From: Blepharisma stoltei | Taxonomy: Eukaryota > Ciliophora > Heterotrichea > Heterotrichida > Blepharismidae | Length of the DNA stretch: 64,000 bases | NCBI GenBank assembly: GCA_914767885.1 | Contig: CAJZBQ010000029.1 | Coordinates: 537,175 to 601,174, forward strand | Reading direction: 5' to 3' | Part shown: positions 42,538 to 54,900 of the stretch, piece by piece | How the letters are laid out: every line of letters starts with the position of its first letter | How positions within the stretch are numbered: the first letter of the stretch is position 1 | The notes under the pieces: model-generated | What the model was told of the DNA's origin: nothing | The model's input: the letters and a program-made list of their open reading frames with translations, nothing else | The model's database searches: none | Translations under genes and position numbers: made by a program

Positions 42538-44206
42538 ATGAATGAGTATAAAAAGTATCAAAATTTAAAAACAACAGAAAACCGAAGAGGAGCTCAATCT
42601 GTGAGCCCTTTTCAAACTAAGCAGTTTCGCCTTGGAAGCTCTGACGAAGGACAATTATCAGCAATTACTAGAATTAAAAGAAAGCCAGCCTATTCAGTTT
42701 CGCATGAGCCTGAAAGATCGAAAACGCTAATTGATATTGCTTCAGAGCAAATTCTGAAGCAAAAGCAAAATAATTATGTCTCTGAAAAATCTCAAACTTT
42801 ACGCTTGAACCTCACTCAAAAGCCGCCGATTTCTTCTTCACATAAACTTCTTAGACACAGTAAAGCGAATGCTTATTCAAGCATCACAGAAAACTCTGAG
42901 CTGTTAATGAAACTCGAAAATACTTTGCAGCAGCGGCGCAATTCATTTGATCCTATCACAACTTTAAGGACAATTCTTCCGAATTGGCTTATGTCGAGAA
43001 ATGATTTTTATTCAGCTTACATGAAGATAAAGCAGCATGTTGGACTTAACTTAGTTGAAGTTTGTTTAGAATCACCATCCAAAAGGACAGATAATGAAAA
43101 AGAAGCATTAGTTAAGTGGGTATCAAGCACAAAATTTTTCTCATCAATGCCAAAAGTGATTGTCCAAGAGACATGTGACAGGTTCACGGTTTTAGAATTT
43201 CAGTCCGGAGCACAAAGTAAGTGTTTATTTAGTCATCAAAAAAGATGATGTCGCTGACTGCATGTATTTAATATACATTGGGACTGTGGGGATATATGTT
43301 GATGGAACAAGAGTGGGTCAAAGAGCCCAAGGGGATTCTCTTGGCGAGACTGCTCTGGATAACGTGAAGCTAAGGTCAGCTGATGCGATAGCAGAAACCC
43401 AAGCAATTCTTTTTAGGCTCAAAAAGGTAGACTATGAAAATATCATTCTCAACTTAAAAAAGCTGGAAAAGTTTGAGTACACCAAATTCCTCATGACTAT
43501 CCCATTTTTCCAACGATGAAGCTTCATAAAAGTCCAGAATCTAAGCAACTTGCTTGTGCAGTCTCAGTACAAGCCTGGAGACAGTAATCACTATATAGTT
43601 ATATATGAGAAAGAAGATACATGCAGCACATTTTATATAATAAAAGAAGGAAGCATTCAGCTCCAGACCTATACGCATTTAGAAATGCAAAACAAATGGC
43701 CAATTGGATCCAAGCAGTGGAAGCTAAGGAAAATCACAAATAAATTTATTTATCCTTTAAAAACCTTCCACAAAGGAGAGTTCTTTGGAGAGGCTGAAAT
43801 AATTAAAAATTGCCCAAGAGAAACCAGGGCTGTTGCTATTGAGCAGTCGACCTGTCTGGTTCTGAATAAAGATGAATTTCTTGATCTATTTCCAGCAAGG
43901 GAGAAGGAATTTCTTTCACAGAGGTATAAAATGAAGATGCCAAGCAAAGAAGAAATGGAAACAGAAATTAAGCATGAAATGTTCTCAAATGAAGAAAAAG
44001 CAGAAATCTTGTTAAAAGCTATGAACCTGGGCCATGGGTTCGAAGGGGGAAGAGACTATTTGCTAGATCCGGTATAAATTATATAGAGAGCAAAACGACT
44101 CAAAGGATGGTATAGTTCATTGAAGGAGAGAACTCGCAGGCAAAGGGCCAAAATCCAAAGCAAAATAGTAGATCAAACTGAAGAAAACCTAGATACATCT
44201 AGGTAA
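42538..44206 (+). CDS. Cyclic nucleotide-binding domain protein (two CNBDs)
   Basis: 545 residues after removing a 16-nt intron (43217-43232) and a 15-nt intron (44072-44086). A Ser/Lys-rich N-terminal 150 residues is followed by two cyclic-nucleotide-binding folds: first TVLEFQSGAQ..CMYLIYIGTVGIY..GDSLGETAL; second YKPGD..STFYIIKEGSIQL..HKGEFFGEAEII..ETRAVAI. FGEAEI and ETRAVA resemble the phosphate-binding cassette (FGE-[LI]-A..RAA), so cAMP or cGMP binding by the second domain is plausible. No kinase or channel domain follows; the C-tail is basic. TGA = Trp at 43517-43519. Start could be 42499 or 42538. Confidence 0.85.
43217..43232 (+). other. 16-nt intron
   Basis: GTAAGTGTTTATTTAG splits an ATC codon. 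Removal gives SGAQIIKKDDVADCMYL within the first CNBD. Confidence 0.88.
44072..44086 (+). other. 15-nt intron
   Basis: GTATAAATTATATAG removes two in-frame stops and adds 39 residues (RAKRLKGWYSSLKERTRR..DTSR) to the CNBD protein. Confidence 0.78.
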
Positions 44207-44721
44207 TGATATACAAATTAATCAAATTTAATTTTATTTTTAAGCATTTTCATTAGCATCCATTACTAGGTAACCAATGCTAAAGCGGCGCCTAAAAAAT
44301 CACAATTGGGTGATTTTCGCCAAATTATGCTAGCCTGACTTTTCTGGCCGCCCTGCTATTTATGTCACTTCCAGACACCAGTCTTGAAGTTTACTCTGAG
44401 CCCAAGCAACCTACTTAGGTCTGTCACCCTAAAGGTTCCACCTTCACCAGAAGGGCTAGGTAGTCCATATCAAGAAAATTTGATTCCTCTGACCTCAGCT
44501 AGAATAGATGGGATAAATTCTCTCGGTAAAACCAACCTCATAATTAAAATATTGGCAATAGAGAGCTTAAATCGGGGGAGCCGAAAGTTCGAGTGATCAC
44601 ATATTTTAATCAGTATTTAAATTAATCAATTTTAATAAAATAAAGGCAAAATCTGGCATTTTAACGCTACCCTGTATGGAGGTTATATAATGCTTATGCA
44701 CAATTAAATTATCTAAAAATA
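44207..44721. other. Intergenic with a GC-rich non-coding block
   Basis: 44285-44590 is clearly more GC-rich than its surroundings, has no ORF of note, and includes a hairpin (AAAATCACAATTGGGTGATTTT region) and GCCGAAAGTTCGAGTG near its right end. It could be a class D-like element without the TAAAATGGC head, or an RNA gene. I could not identify it. Confidence 0.4.
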
Positions 44722-47242
44722 ATGTCGAAATTCTTGAGAAGAGTCGGGACAAAAAAGCAGGTCTTTTCCTACGACATCACTGTGCATTACCTAGAAATGG
44801 CTTTAACACTGCCCGTCCGCATCAATGTAGTATGAAAGAGACGTAATTTTAAATCTAGGCAAAAAAAGAATTGAGACAAGAAACAAAAATGCACTTTCGC
44901 CTTCGGTCGGAAGGGTAGAAATAAATGAAACGCTAACGATGATCAACACTCTGTATCAAGAAAAATCAGGACAGTTCATGAAAAAGAAAGCTGCCCTTAG
45001 TTTTCAAGCAATTGTTGAGGGGAAAGGGATGAAAAAAGTTGGGAACTTGGAGCTCAATATTGCTGATTATCATGTCAATCCACTTAATGAGCAAGTTTTC
45101 TCAGTTGCAGGCTGTCCTGATAAGAACTCGAGGGTTTGTATATCGGTTAGAGCTCAGCCATTGGGTGAAGCTGTTCTAGCAGACAACATGAGTGAAGCCT
45201 CAGGGGTGTCTGGAATCAGCATGGGGACTGAAGGGGACTATAATGGGCAGCTGTTCAATGAGCAAGACTTAACTGGCTTTGAAGAAGAAACCCACCAGCA
45301 AAGAGTTGTCCCAGGTGTAAACGGGAAACCACCGATGCTCAAGCCAATACTTCGCCTTCCAGAGTCCGGCCCTATGAACCCAATGAGGATCGCTGAAGCA
45401 ATGGAAAACCAACGCATCAAGCTTGAAGAAGACTCATCCAGTTCCAAACTTTCAGACTTTAGAGCCCAGATTTCTCTTCTTGAGCGCGAGAACCAGCAAT
45501 TGAAGACCGACAAAGAAGAGCTAAAAGTAGAGCTCGGCATTCAGTATGAAAAATTCAAAAAAGAACGCGAAAACCTATTAGAGCATATAAAAAAAGTAGA
45601 CACTGAACGCGAAGATTTCAGAAAAAGAGAGGAAAAAATTAAAATCAAGCTTACAAAAGCTGAAGACAAGCTCTTAAAAATGAAATCCATCAATGAAAAT
45701 CTATTACAGGACCTAAAAGACGCAGAACTCAATTCTAGTCAAAATTCTGGAGACACAGAAAGACTGAGAAATGAAGCACAAAAATTAAAAGAAAATGTCG
45801 GGTTTCTGCAAGAAAAAGTGAAGGGCTTGGAAAGCCAGATAGAAGAAATGAACAGAGAAAACGCGAATTTAAAGAACAGCTTGAGTTATTCGCAAGAACA
45901 AAATAATCAGCTGAAAACAACGATAGATAGGATGAGGCAGGAGTTTTCTGACTCTAGAGAGCAGTTAGTAGGGAACGCTCCAGAAGACAGCTCGTTTGCT
46001 GCTTATAAAAAGAAGACCGATCTAATGATAAATAATTACAAACGAGAAATCGCCTTGCATGAGCAAGAAAAAGAAGAAGCCCTTTCAAGGCAGACTGAAC
46101 TCATGCTTGAGCTCCAAAAAGCAAAATCTGATGTTTCCATGATTGAAGATAAGTACAAATACAGGCTGAAAGAGCTGGAAACTGAGAATAATGAGATTAA
46201 AGAAGAAAATAATAATCTAAATCAAAGACTGGACGAGGAATCCCAGTCTAAGAGGCTTTTAGAAAGGCAAACCATGACAGCCAAAGGAGACGTCGAGTCC
46301 AAGCTTATAAGACTTAACAAGCAATATCAAGAGCTGAAAGCACAAAAAGAGCAGCTCGAAGTGCAGCTAGCAGAATCTGAAAGGACTCATAAGCAGTCAC
46401 AAATGGACACTGACTCCTACAACGTTCAAAAACTCCAGGAAAAAATTTCTTCCCAAGAAAAGTCCTTAAATCGGCTTAAGCAAGAGCTCAAAGAAAAAGA
46501 TCTTGAATTAGAAGATATTTACTCCCACAAAGAAACATTAGAAAAAGACAATTTCACCCTTAGAGAACAGCTTAAACTGGCAACAACAACTGAATTCTCT
46601 GACCCAGCCAACCTCATTCTTCAAGACCAAATACACGATTTAGAGCAAAAACTTCTGGCTTCTGAGTCAGCCCACAAAGAAGACAAAATTTCATCCTCAA
46701 GGCAAATAAGTATGCTTGAAAAGCAGCTGGAAATTCTCGAAAACAAAAAGAGGGATATCACTGCTGAATACGAAGAAAAGCTAAGCAAACTTGCCATAGA
46801 AAACCAAATGTTACGACAGAATTCTAGTGAAAATAAAAGAAGCCAGCCAGAAGTAAAGTCAACCAGCCAGTTAGCAGCCTCTGTCCAAGAAGAAAATTTA
46901 AAGCAAGAGCTGAGGATTTTGGAGCTGGAAGTGGCCGAGTCCAAGTCCAAAAGCGAGCAGCTTCAAGCAGATTTCAAGCAGATGGAGAAGAAATACGTAG
47001 ATGCCAAAATGGGCTGGGCTAATTCTGACTTAGAGAAGGAAAGCCTAATTCAGAAATATAGAGACGCCCAAGAGCAGCTGAGGGATTATTCTTCCCAATT
47101 CACCATGATGGAAGTTGAGCTTTACAAAATCAATGAAAGGTTTGGACAAACGCTGAATAATAATAACGAGCTTGAAATGGAAATCCAAGCCCTAAGGCAA
47201 CAAATGGAAGAAGGCGACAAATCCAAAAAGAAGAAGCATTAA
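44722..47242 (+). CDS. NT-type C2 domain plus long coiled coil
   Basis: 834 residues after a 16-nt intron (44843-44858). The first 150 residues look like an N-terminal C2 domain of the EEIG1/EHBP1 type: FSYDITVHYLEMALTL, VVWKRRKKRIETRN, RVEINETLTMI, AALSFQAIVEG and VGNLELNIADY. From about residue 200 to the end it is continuous coiled coil with short breaks. Such proteins tether membranes or organelles to cytoskeleton, and in protists similar layouts occur in basal-body and cortical proteins. TGA = Trp at 44832-44834. The gene has no IES despite its length. Stop TAA. Confidence 0.82.
44843..44858 (+). other. 16-nt intron
   Basis: GTAATTTTAAATCTAG. Removal joins VVWKRR to KKRIETRNKNALSPS in the NT-C2 domain. 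Confidence 0.85.
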
Positions 47243-47654
47243 CACTGGATAGATTAATAAAATGGCTTATAAAGGTTACATTTTTTTAATTATTTATTAT
47301 AGAGCATAGCTCTTATTTTGACTGGCATTCCATTTGCCAAAATATGAGATAAAGAAATATCAGCAAAAGATTTTGGCACGTGGAGCACTGATAATTAATA
47401 AGTGTTATGCACTATATTAACCTTCATCAGAAAACTTTGAATTGTATGAAAAATCATTGGCAATTTTAAACACACGAAAACTTTATTCTCCACTAATATG
47501 ATTTATATGTCCTGCATAAAGTCGAGCTGCCTGAAATAGCAGTAAAAATCTTTTCTCATAGGAAATAGAAATTAAATATATATATTTGGGACTCAGTTTT
47601 TGTTTTGGGATACATTTTAAATTTAAAGTTATGGCTATTAATGGCATTCTTTTA
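47243..47654. other. Intergenic between convergent genes
   Basis: About 410 bp of AT-rich DNA with nothing recognised between the coiled-coil gene and the zinc-finger gene. Confidence 0.5.
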
Positions 47655-48047
47655 CTAGAGAATCGATGGCAACACAATGTTTTCTTGAGGCACTGTGATC
47701 AATGGCACATTAATAAGTGTGTTGGCGGTCTGTGGTAGGTTTTCGTTATATTCTTCATCCAACAAATGAGGATGCCTAATTAATATATCAGAAAGCTAAT
47801 TAAGACTTACTTTGATGTCATAAAAGTACGCTTTTTGGGCTTTCCCCTGGATAGATTTGTGAATTCTCCTGTGGGCTGAAAGTTGGCTTCCTTGGCGAAA
47901 TTTAATGCCACAGCCTTTTTCTTTGCAGACGTATGGCTTTTCTCCACTGTGAGTAAACAGGTGTTCTTTAAGATTTTGCTTTGACGAGAGCACTTTTGTG
48001 CAATAGCTACACTGATATTTTTTGCCTTCAATGATTGGATCTTCCAT
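47655..48047 (-). CDS. Small C2H2 zinc-finger protein
   Basis: 125 residues after a 15-nt intron (47796-47810). Two tandem C2H2 fingers: YQCSYCTKVLSSKQNLKEHL..H and YVCKEKGCGIKFRQGSQLSAHRRIH, joined by the canonical linker HSGEKPY. Two fingers with TGEKP-type linker suggest sequence-specific DNA binding. The C-tail after the intron (LSDILIRHPHLLDEEYNENL) is acidic and hydrophobic and could be an activation segment. Start ATG 48047 is chosen over upstream non-ATG extension. Stop is TAG. Confidence 0.85.
47796..47810 (-). other. 15-nt intron
   Basis: Minus strand GTAAGTCTTAATTAG. Removal continues YFYDIK into LSDILIRHPHLLDEE. Confidence 0.85.
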
Positions 48048-48391
48048 TGTTAAACTTATTAGTTTTAAGTACTGATGCAAAATGAACCAGAGAAATTAAC
48101 TTGGATCATAATAATGTTAATACACAAGATCGAACCAAATAATGAGTTACAAAATGATAAATTAAAAATGAAATTTATTAAATTCAGGCAACTTAATTAA
48201 AATTTTTGAATTTTATCCAATATATGATGAACTGACTTAACGAATTTTTCCAGTAATTTTTTATCCCTTTTACTTTTAATGGATTAAAGATTATCCTAAT
48301 TCTGAATTAGGGCAAATTCAAGGAAAAAGTCATAATCTTAATGAACGCATCTCGAATTAAAAATTAAAACAAATAAAGCCTATTTTGATTT

Positions 48392-48710
48392 TAACTCACT
48401 CCCCCACTTGGTGAGTGGACAAAACCATTAGAAAAATCCCTATTTTTGACCAAAAACCGACCCTCCGTGAGCGAACAAAAATTTTATGAAAAAAAATTTT
48501 ATATATAAGTGATAATTATATATAACGAAATCTCTAGCTAAATCTGTTTAATTTTAACAATTGCGTTTTAAAGCATAAATTTTATAAATTAAATTAACAT
48601 TTGTTTCCAATTTTTGTGCAGTGTTTTTTTTTTTTTAATTTTTTAAAAAAAAAACTCCTCCGTGAGCGAACAAAATGTTATTGTTCGCTAACGGAGGAGG
48701 GGGGAGTGAG
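48392..48710 (+). mobile_element. B1-family MITE between genes, about 319 bp
   Basis: TAACTCACTCCCCCACTTGG at the left, a second copy at about 48459, the conserved core, and a right hairpin ending GGGGGGAGTGAG. The ends are TCACTCC/GGAGTGA instead of TACTCC/GGAGTA. Confidence 0.82.
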
Positions 48711-49848
48711 ATTTTCAAGAATATTAAGCTCAATCCATTTAATGAATGATAAATTTCACCCAAAAATCAAACAAAAATTAAAAATGAAACTTAAAGATTT
48801 TCTAATAAACCAGCTATAAATTCACTGGAAAACTGATCAAACTTTGGATTTTTGTGCAGTCTTTTTCAGTAATTAAATATTAGAATTTAGAGCTCAAAGA
48901 AAAGTGATATTAAAAAATTCAGCATTTGATTGAAAATTTTTCATGATGTTAAAATTTCATCAGGGAAACTTGGACGACCTTTTTTATAGTAAGACTGATA
49001 TGCTCTGAAAAAATACGATACATTAAATATGCCTTATGAGTGAAAAATCGAATAAATTTCTATATGGAGGAGGCCCCACAATCCAAGCACTCAACAAAAT
49101 TTGTGTAAGGTATAATAATTTCTCTCAAAGCAGCAGCTTCTTATTTAAAATGTGTCATTCTTAGCTTAACTTAAATTATTGAAACTTTACAGCGACTAGA
49201 ACATTTAATGGCAACTGGCAATTAAGTTCTATGACTTTGCAGCTTTTTTTTCCTAATTTAGTTGAATAATTAAGCATTTGGAAAGCTGAGTCTTATAATT
49301 ATAAATCGCTAAAGGATGAAAGGTTATCGAAGGGAGCCTATTCCGCACTAAACAATTTATTATTATGTGTTTGCTCTTGCAACTATTTATTTTTAATATT
49401 TTTTTTAAAACTTTTATAAGAAACATCAGGAAAATGCCCTCTATTAATATCAATCCTCTTGCATGAAAGCAAGAATTTTAGGCTAAGAATTATTCCAGCC
49501 GAAATCCTATCATCTAAGTATATGCGCTTGGCTATAACTTAGATGTCCTTAATGCACTTTCCTCATTCAAAAGCTAATAGCTCATTATATTTTTGAAGAT
49601 TTAAACCTTGACATTTTTTACTATGATTTTTATGCTAAAATATTCTTTATGGGCATAATTCAATTTATGATATTTTTTAAATCCTAAATGAGGCTTGGTG
49701 ATATTCCAATGTGAAATTTCAATCTTTCTTTAAAATTGGCTATCCTATATTAATAAGTCCTAACGAGAGGGAAATGAGCAAGTACACTATAAATCTTATT
49801 TACAACACAAACTTTGGAATATTACTGGGCAAATTATAAAGCACCTAA

Positions 49849-50115
49849 ATCCTCATCAGTGAGCTTGCAAAACCGTTGGAAAATTCCTATTTTTGGGAAA
49901 AACATGAACGAAAATTTTTTTTAAAAAAAATTAATATACAAGTGATAATTATTATCTTGTCTTCTCACATAAATTTGAAAAGTAAATTAAGTTTTGTTTT
50001 TCAATTAATTAGGATTTTTTAGAGTTGTAAATGATATATAATTTATGTGTATAATTTATAGAAAAAATTAACCTTCTCTTTATAAGTAATTTTTTTTCTC
50101 GCTCACATCGGGGTT
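49849..50115 (+). mobile_element. Decayed B1-family relic
   Basis: CCTCATCAGTGAGCTTGCAA, a short core match (AAGTGATAATTATTAT) and CTCGCTCACATCGGGG keep order and spacing of B1 but with many changes and no clean ends. Confidence 0.55.
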
Positions 50116-51102
50116 CTAGTTGAATATCGACAAAATTTTTTTACTTTATTTTCAAATCTTTCTCTATAAAGAAAAACAGTAAGCTGAGTTTAATCTGAAT
50201 TTTAGCAATTATGGTGGAGGCATGATATATTCTTATTTCTATTTTCATACAAGCTTGCTTTTAATGAGAAGCCTTAAATTCCAAACAGCAGCGCTGCTGA
50301 AAAAAGAGTCAGGGGCTGTATTCCACTCTCCCAAAGGGATTGAAATATTTCCGACTTCGCCGTAGATATTTGATTAATATTCTATTTCGATATCATTAAA
50401 ATAAGCGAGCTTATTTGCTTTTTTTATAAGAAAAGGTTCGAATTAAAAAATCAATCCTTGGTTTCAGCTAAAGTAATCTAAAAGCTATTTAAGTTACTTC
50501 AGGTAATTTTAATTCGAGCTTGAAGCACTGAAGAAGTTCACTCACCATAATATTTCGTAGTCCCTTCAATGAGCAAGTGAACGACGTTTACGTATCTAAA
50601 TAGAATGGAGACTTCTTAAGATCATTTACTCTTTTTGAAAGGTCGAAACTATTTAAGGGTCTTCAATGTCCTTGAGCATTTGTGCCAGTTCAGAGTAGCT
50701 CGCTATAGAATGTAGAGAGAGGTTGGATGAAAGCTAATTAAGCTGCAAGCTTAAATCTCCGCCTTTAAAGACAATAGCTTCTAGGCACTGAGAAGCTACA
50801 CCAAAATTAGTGGCAATATATAGTAAAAGATAAAAATATTTCTGTTATCATTTTTTATGTAACTTATAAAAATAGAATCTCTACTTATCGAAATTTAATT
50901 GGAAGTAAATTTATCTTACTTTAACGAAGGAGAAATCTGATATTATGAAAATATCTCCTTACGTGAGGGAAATTAAATTTTTTGATTATGCTTAAGCGTT
51001 AGTGTTATATATTGATATCATTTAATATATTTGCTACTCTCAAAATCTCATGCATCTCAATAAATTGACGAGTGTAAATGCTATATTTATTTATATACAA
51101 AT

Positions 51103-51316
51103 TGCCCGAGGATGGCGCTATCTTGCGCCATTATCGGGCAATTCAAAAAATGGCTCCACACAGGAATTGAACCCACGTGTGGAGCCATTTTTGGCATGTG
51201 GAGAATCTTGACTTTCACTTACCAAAAATGGGTCCACACGTGGGTTCAATTCCTGTGTGGAGCCATTTTTGAATTGCCCGAGAATGGCGTAAAATAGCGC
51301 CATCCTCGGGCAATTA
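51103..51316. repeat. Nested palindromes with tRNA T-arm-like sequence
   Basis: Outer hairpins GCCCGAGGATGGCGCTATCT..CGGGCAATT at each end, each itself palindromic, enclose a large inverted repeat (GGCTCCACACAGGAATTGAA near 51151 and its inverse near 51240-51269). The right arm reads GGGTTCAATTCC, like a tRNA T loop/B box. The outer hairpin also sits inside the IES at 32039-32346. Confidence 0.8.
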
Positions 51317-51569
51317 CAATATCATAAAAATGCAAATAATAGAATCCATCTGACCTCTCCATTTTTAACAGCAGGCATTTCTATTAATTCCATAATATAA
51401 ATTCGATTTAAATTGCATTGAGGCAAAACATATATAAAAAATAAAATCCCATTCCTTGCACTCGCTATATGAGATGGCTTTAAAGTTAGAACAGAATTGC
51501 AGCTATCTAATTTCACTTAGAAGTTCTATGCCATTATATAGCACACCCCTCGTGATTGCTCGCCATTAA

Positions 51570-51735
51570 GTACCCCCTCTCCATGCCACCCACCCCCCGA
51601 CGGTCCTGAAAATTTTAAAATGTTAAAATATTATTTGACAAGGCTCCCTCAAATATTTTAACTTGTCAAATTAATATTTAGCATGTTAAAATATTTGGGA
51701 TCGTTAGGTTTGGGTGACATGGGGAGGAGGTGCTC
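51570..51735. mobile_element. Small TIR element, about 165 bp
   Basis: TACCCCCTCTCCATGCCACC at the left and, inverted, GCACCTCCTCCCCATGTCAC at the right, with an inner inverted repeat (TTTGACAAG / CTTGTCAAA). It lies just upstream of CTR9, so whether it is eliminated cannot be tested by frame. Confidence 0.65.
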
Positions 51736-51934
51736 AAGGCCGATCCAAAAAGGGGTGAAAGCTTAACTAGTGGTCAATGAAAGTAATAGAAATAGAAAAA
51801 TCAATAAGTGATATAAATAAAAGTTTTTTATTAATATTTTTGGTACTATAAAGCAAAATATAATTTATATTTAGCCAAGTCCGATCATATTAAGCCAATC
51901 TAACTATTAGGGTAAAAGCAAAATTTAATATAAA

Positions 51935-54900
51935 ATGGCAATATCGCTTCCCCAATCATATGAGAATTATTTAGAAGACAGCCAAGCTCTTCCAGAAGTC
52001 GAAGATCTTCTCGATCACCTCAGCACTGACTTGCCACCCCTGAATATCTGGCTTCAACTTGGTGTCAAATATTACAAAGAAGGCAAACATACTGCGTTTG
52101 AACGCATTTTAAAAGCAGGATCAGGCGATGACCTTGAAAAAATGCCTCAATACCGCAGCTCCAAAGAAGAAAGAATCTCAATGCTCAACCGTCTAGTTGC
52201 TTACTATTTCGGAAAAGCCTTGCTTTGTGCTGAAAGTGCTCAAAGGGAAGAACTTTTCAATTTAGCTGGAGCAATCAAAGGGTCTGCTGATAGCAAGGAC
52301 GTGAATGAGTTCCAGAACTGGATCTACCGTGGCTACCTCTTAATAGCTAAAGGGCAGATGGAAAACGGCGTTTATTACTTCAACAACACAATTACAGCTG
52401 ATCCTGATAACGTGCTAGCGCTACTTGGGAGAGCTTGCATTTTATATCACAGAGAATCTTATTCAGAAGCTTTGCAACAATACGCAAAAGCTATTAGAAT
52501 AAATCCACGCATTCCCCCTAACGTCAGATTAGGACTAGCTGTATGTCATTATAAATTAGGGAATAAAGAACTTGCTTATAAAGCGTTTAAAAGAGTGCTC
52601 GGATTAGAGCCGAACAATGCAGAAGCGCTGATGGGGATTGCTAGAAAATACATAAAATGGCGAACAAAAATCAACCCCGACATATTAACGCAATTTTTTA
52701 ACCTTATGGCCAAGGAGAATTGGCGAGAAACCAGCCGAAATTTAGGTATATTATGCGATAATGTATATCCAGGTAGATTTCGACTCAGTTCTTGTGATTG
52801 GAAAGAAGCAACCAAGCAATGTCCTTCGGAACCCTGAAGTTGGACTTCACCGCGATGCTATGGATTGCAGCCTGTGCTCGGGCAATTAAGTGGGGTTTTT
52901 TTTTCTAATAGCTGAGGGCAAGCACCAGCACTTTTTAGACTCTAGGTTTTCTTCACTGGATCAAGATCCCAAATAGCCTGATGCAGGCCAGCAGAAATAC
53001 TATCAGCTTACTCAAACTAGAACAAAGAGATAGGAGGAGACGTTTTAAGTGTACGACACTAGGGATGCCCATGACATCAGGGTTCGAAAGGAGAAAGATA
53101 ATGTCAGAGTCAACTTTCCAGCAAGTCATCTCAACTGATCAGGTGTCCGGCACAAATCGGATGAACTTGCAAGGGTCCCTGGTGCTTGAGTCACCAATAC
53201 GGCCACACCCATCTGTTAATTAAGATTAAGACGGGAATTGCCATTCTCGAATATGAAAAAGGAAACTACAAAGAGTACATTGATCTCGTAGTAAAAGCCT
53301 ACAAAGCCGACAGAAACAACTCAGCTGCCAACATGCACTTAGCAAGGCACTATTTTTACAAGAAAGACTACGAAAGAAGCATTAAAATGGCCGAATTCTG
53401 TCTAAGCCACATTGCAGAGGTAGAAAAGCAGATCCAAGACATTTTAAAGCTGAAAGCAGAGTGCTACTATATTTTGGCCATTTGCCATCACGCACAAAAT
53501 AACATGGAAAATGCTTTTAGACAATATAACCAAGCTGTAAAATTCAACCCTAACATGTACTTAGCTCAGTATGGACTTGGCCAAATGTATATTTATCAAA
53601 ACGACATTGATAAGGCAATCACATGCTTTGAGAACGTTCTCAAAATTGTCCCAAACAACTACGAATCTTTGAGGATTCTTGGGTCTTTATTGGCAAAGCA
53701 GCATAAGAAAGATGCAGCGCTGGAGAAGCTGAATGCAGTGGTAAGGATGAATCCGAATGACTGTGAGGCTTGGATTGAAATTGCTCAGTTGCTTGAAATT
53801 TCAAAGCCAAAGCAAGCTTTAGAAGCATATGAAAGGGCTCTGGCTGGCATAAAAGACCCTCCACAAGAGCTGCTCAATAATATTGCTATCCTAAGGCATA
53901 AGACCAGTGACCAAGCCAACGCTGAAATAGCTTATGGAAAGATTACAGACAAGAAAAAGACTTTAATTTATAACAAAGCTCGCTGGCATGAAGATAACGA
54001 CAGGCTTGAAGAGGCCAAAGTTCTTTATCAAGAATTGCTTTCTGAACAAAACCATTACCCAGACGCCTATATCAGACTGGGAATGATCTCTCGGAAGCTA
54101 AAAGATTACGTAAAAGCCCTTGAATATGCAAGATCCGCAATCAGTGCTGACAAAAAACCAATCAACGCACTATGTCTCAAAGGAAGTCTTGAAGCAGAGC
54201 TAGGTGAATATAAAAAAGCTCTGGAAACCTTCAATAAGGTCATTATGGATTATTCCCACCATGACTTATATGCCTTATTAGCCATGGGAAACCAATATTA
54301 CGAATTAGCAGTCCACAACAGGTCCGAGCACTCTGACAAAAATTTAAGCCGAGCCCTACAATTTTACTTAAAAGTCTTGTCTTTGGATGAGCACAATGCA
54401 TATGCAGCCATAGGAGCTGCCATAATATTGGCTGAGCATGGCGATTACTCACAAGCTCATGAAACTTTTAAGCAAGTTTTCGATGCATATCCAGGCCTCG
54501 ATTTTATATTGGTAAACCAAGCACATCTGCAGTTCTTACAAGGAAAATATGAAGCTGCTGCAAAAATATATGCAAAGGCATGGGACAAAAAAGCGTTAGA
54601 GCCTGATATACTTGCAGTTTACTGGGCTAATGCTTTATCTGCCTGTGGGAAATATAAAGAATGTATAGATGTTTTCAAAAGTCTTCCACAAACCTTCGTG
54701 AATGTTTATAATACAGCTTTGGCGCTAAGCGAGCATGCTTTTTGGATCTTTAAAAAAGATAGAAGAAGCGTCAGAGAAACAGAAACGGCAATAGCCAATT
54801 TGCAAGAAGCCATTGAAGCGTATGACTTGATCACTAACACTAAATGGGAATTAAGGTCTGGGAATGAGGCCAGGACTGAAGATAAGAAAATTTTGGAAAC

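Larger units (their letters stand above)
48048..51934. other. Gene-free stretch with element relics
   Basis: About 3.9 kb. It holds a B1 MITE (48392-48710), a heavily decayed B1 relic (about 49849-50115), a large nested palindrome (51103-51316) and a small TIR element (51570-51735), all listed separately. A 41-codon ORF at 49036-49158 (MSEKSNKFLYGGGPTIQAL) looks gene-like but stops without a recognisable continuation. Confidence 0.55.

Noticed and set aside
51150-51270. A functional tRNA gene
   Set aside because: Only a T-loop-like GGTTCAATTCC is present; no full cloverleaf can be folded and the sequence is part of an inverted repeat.
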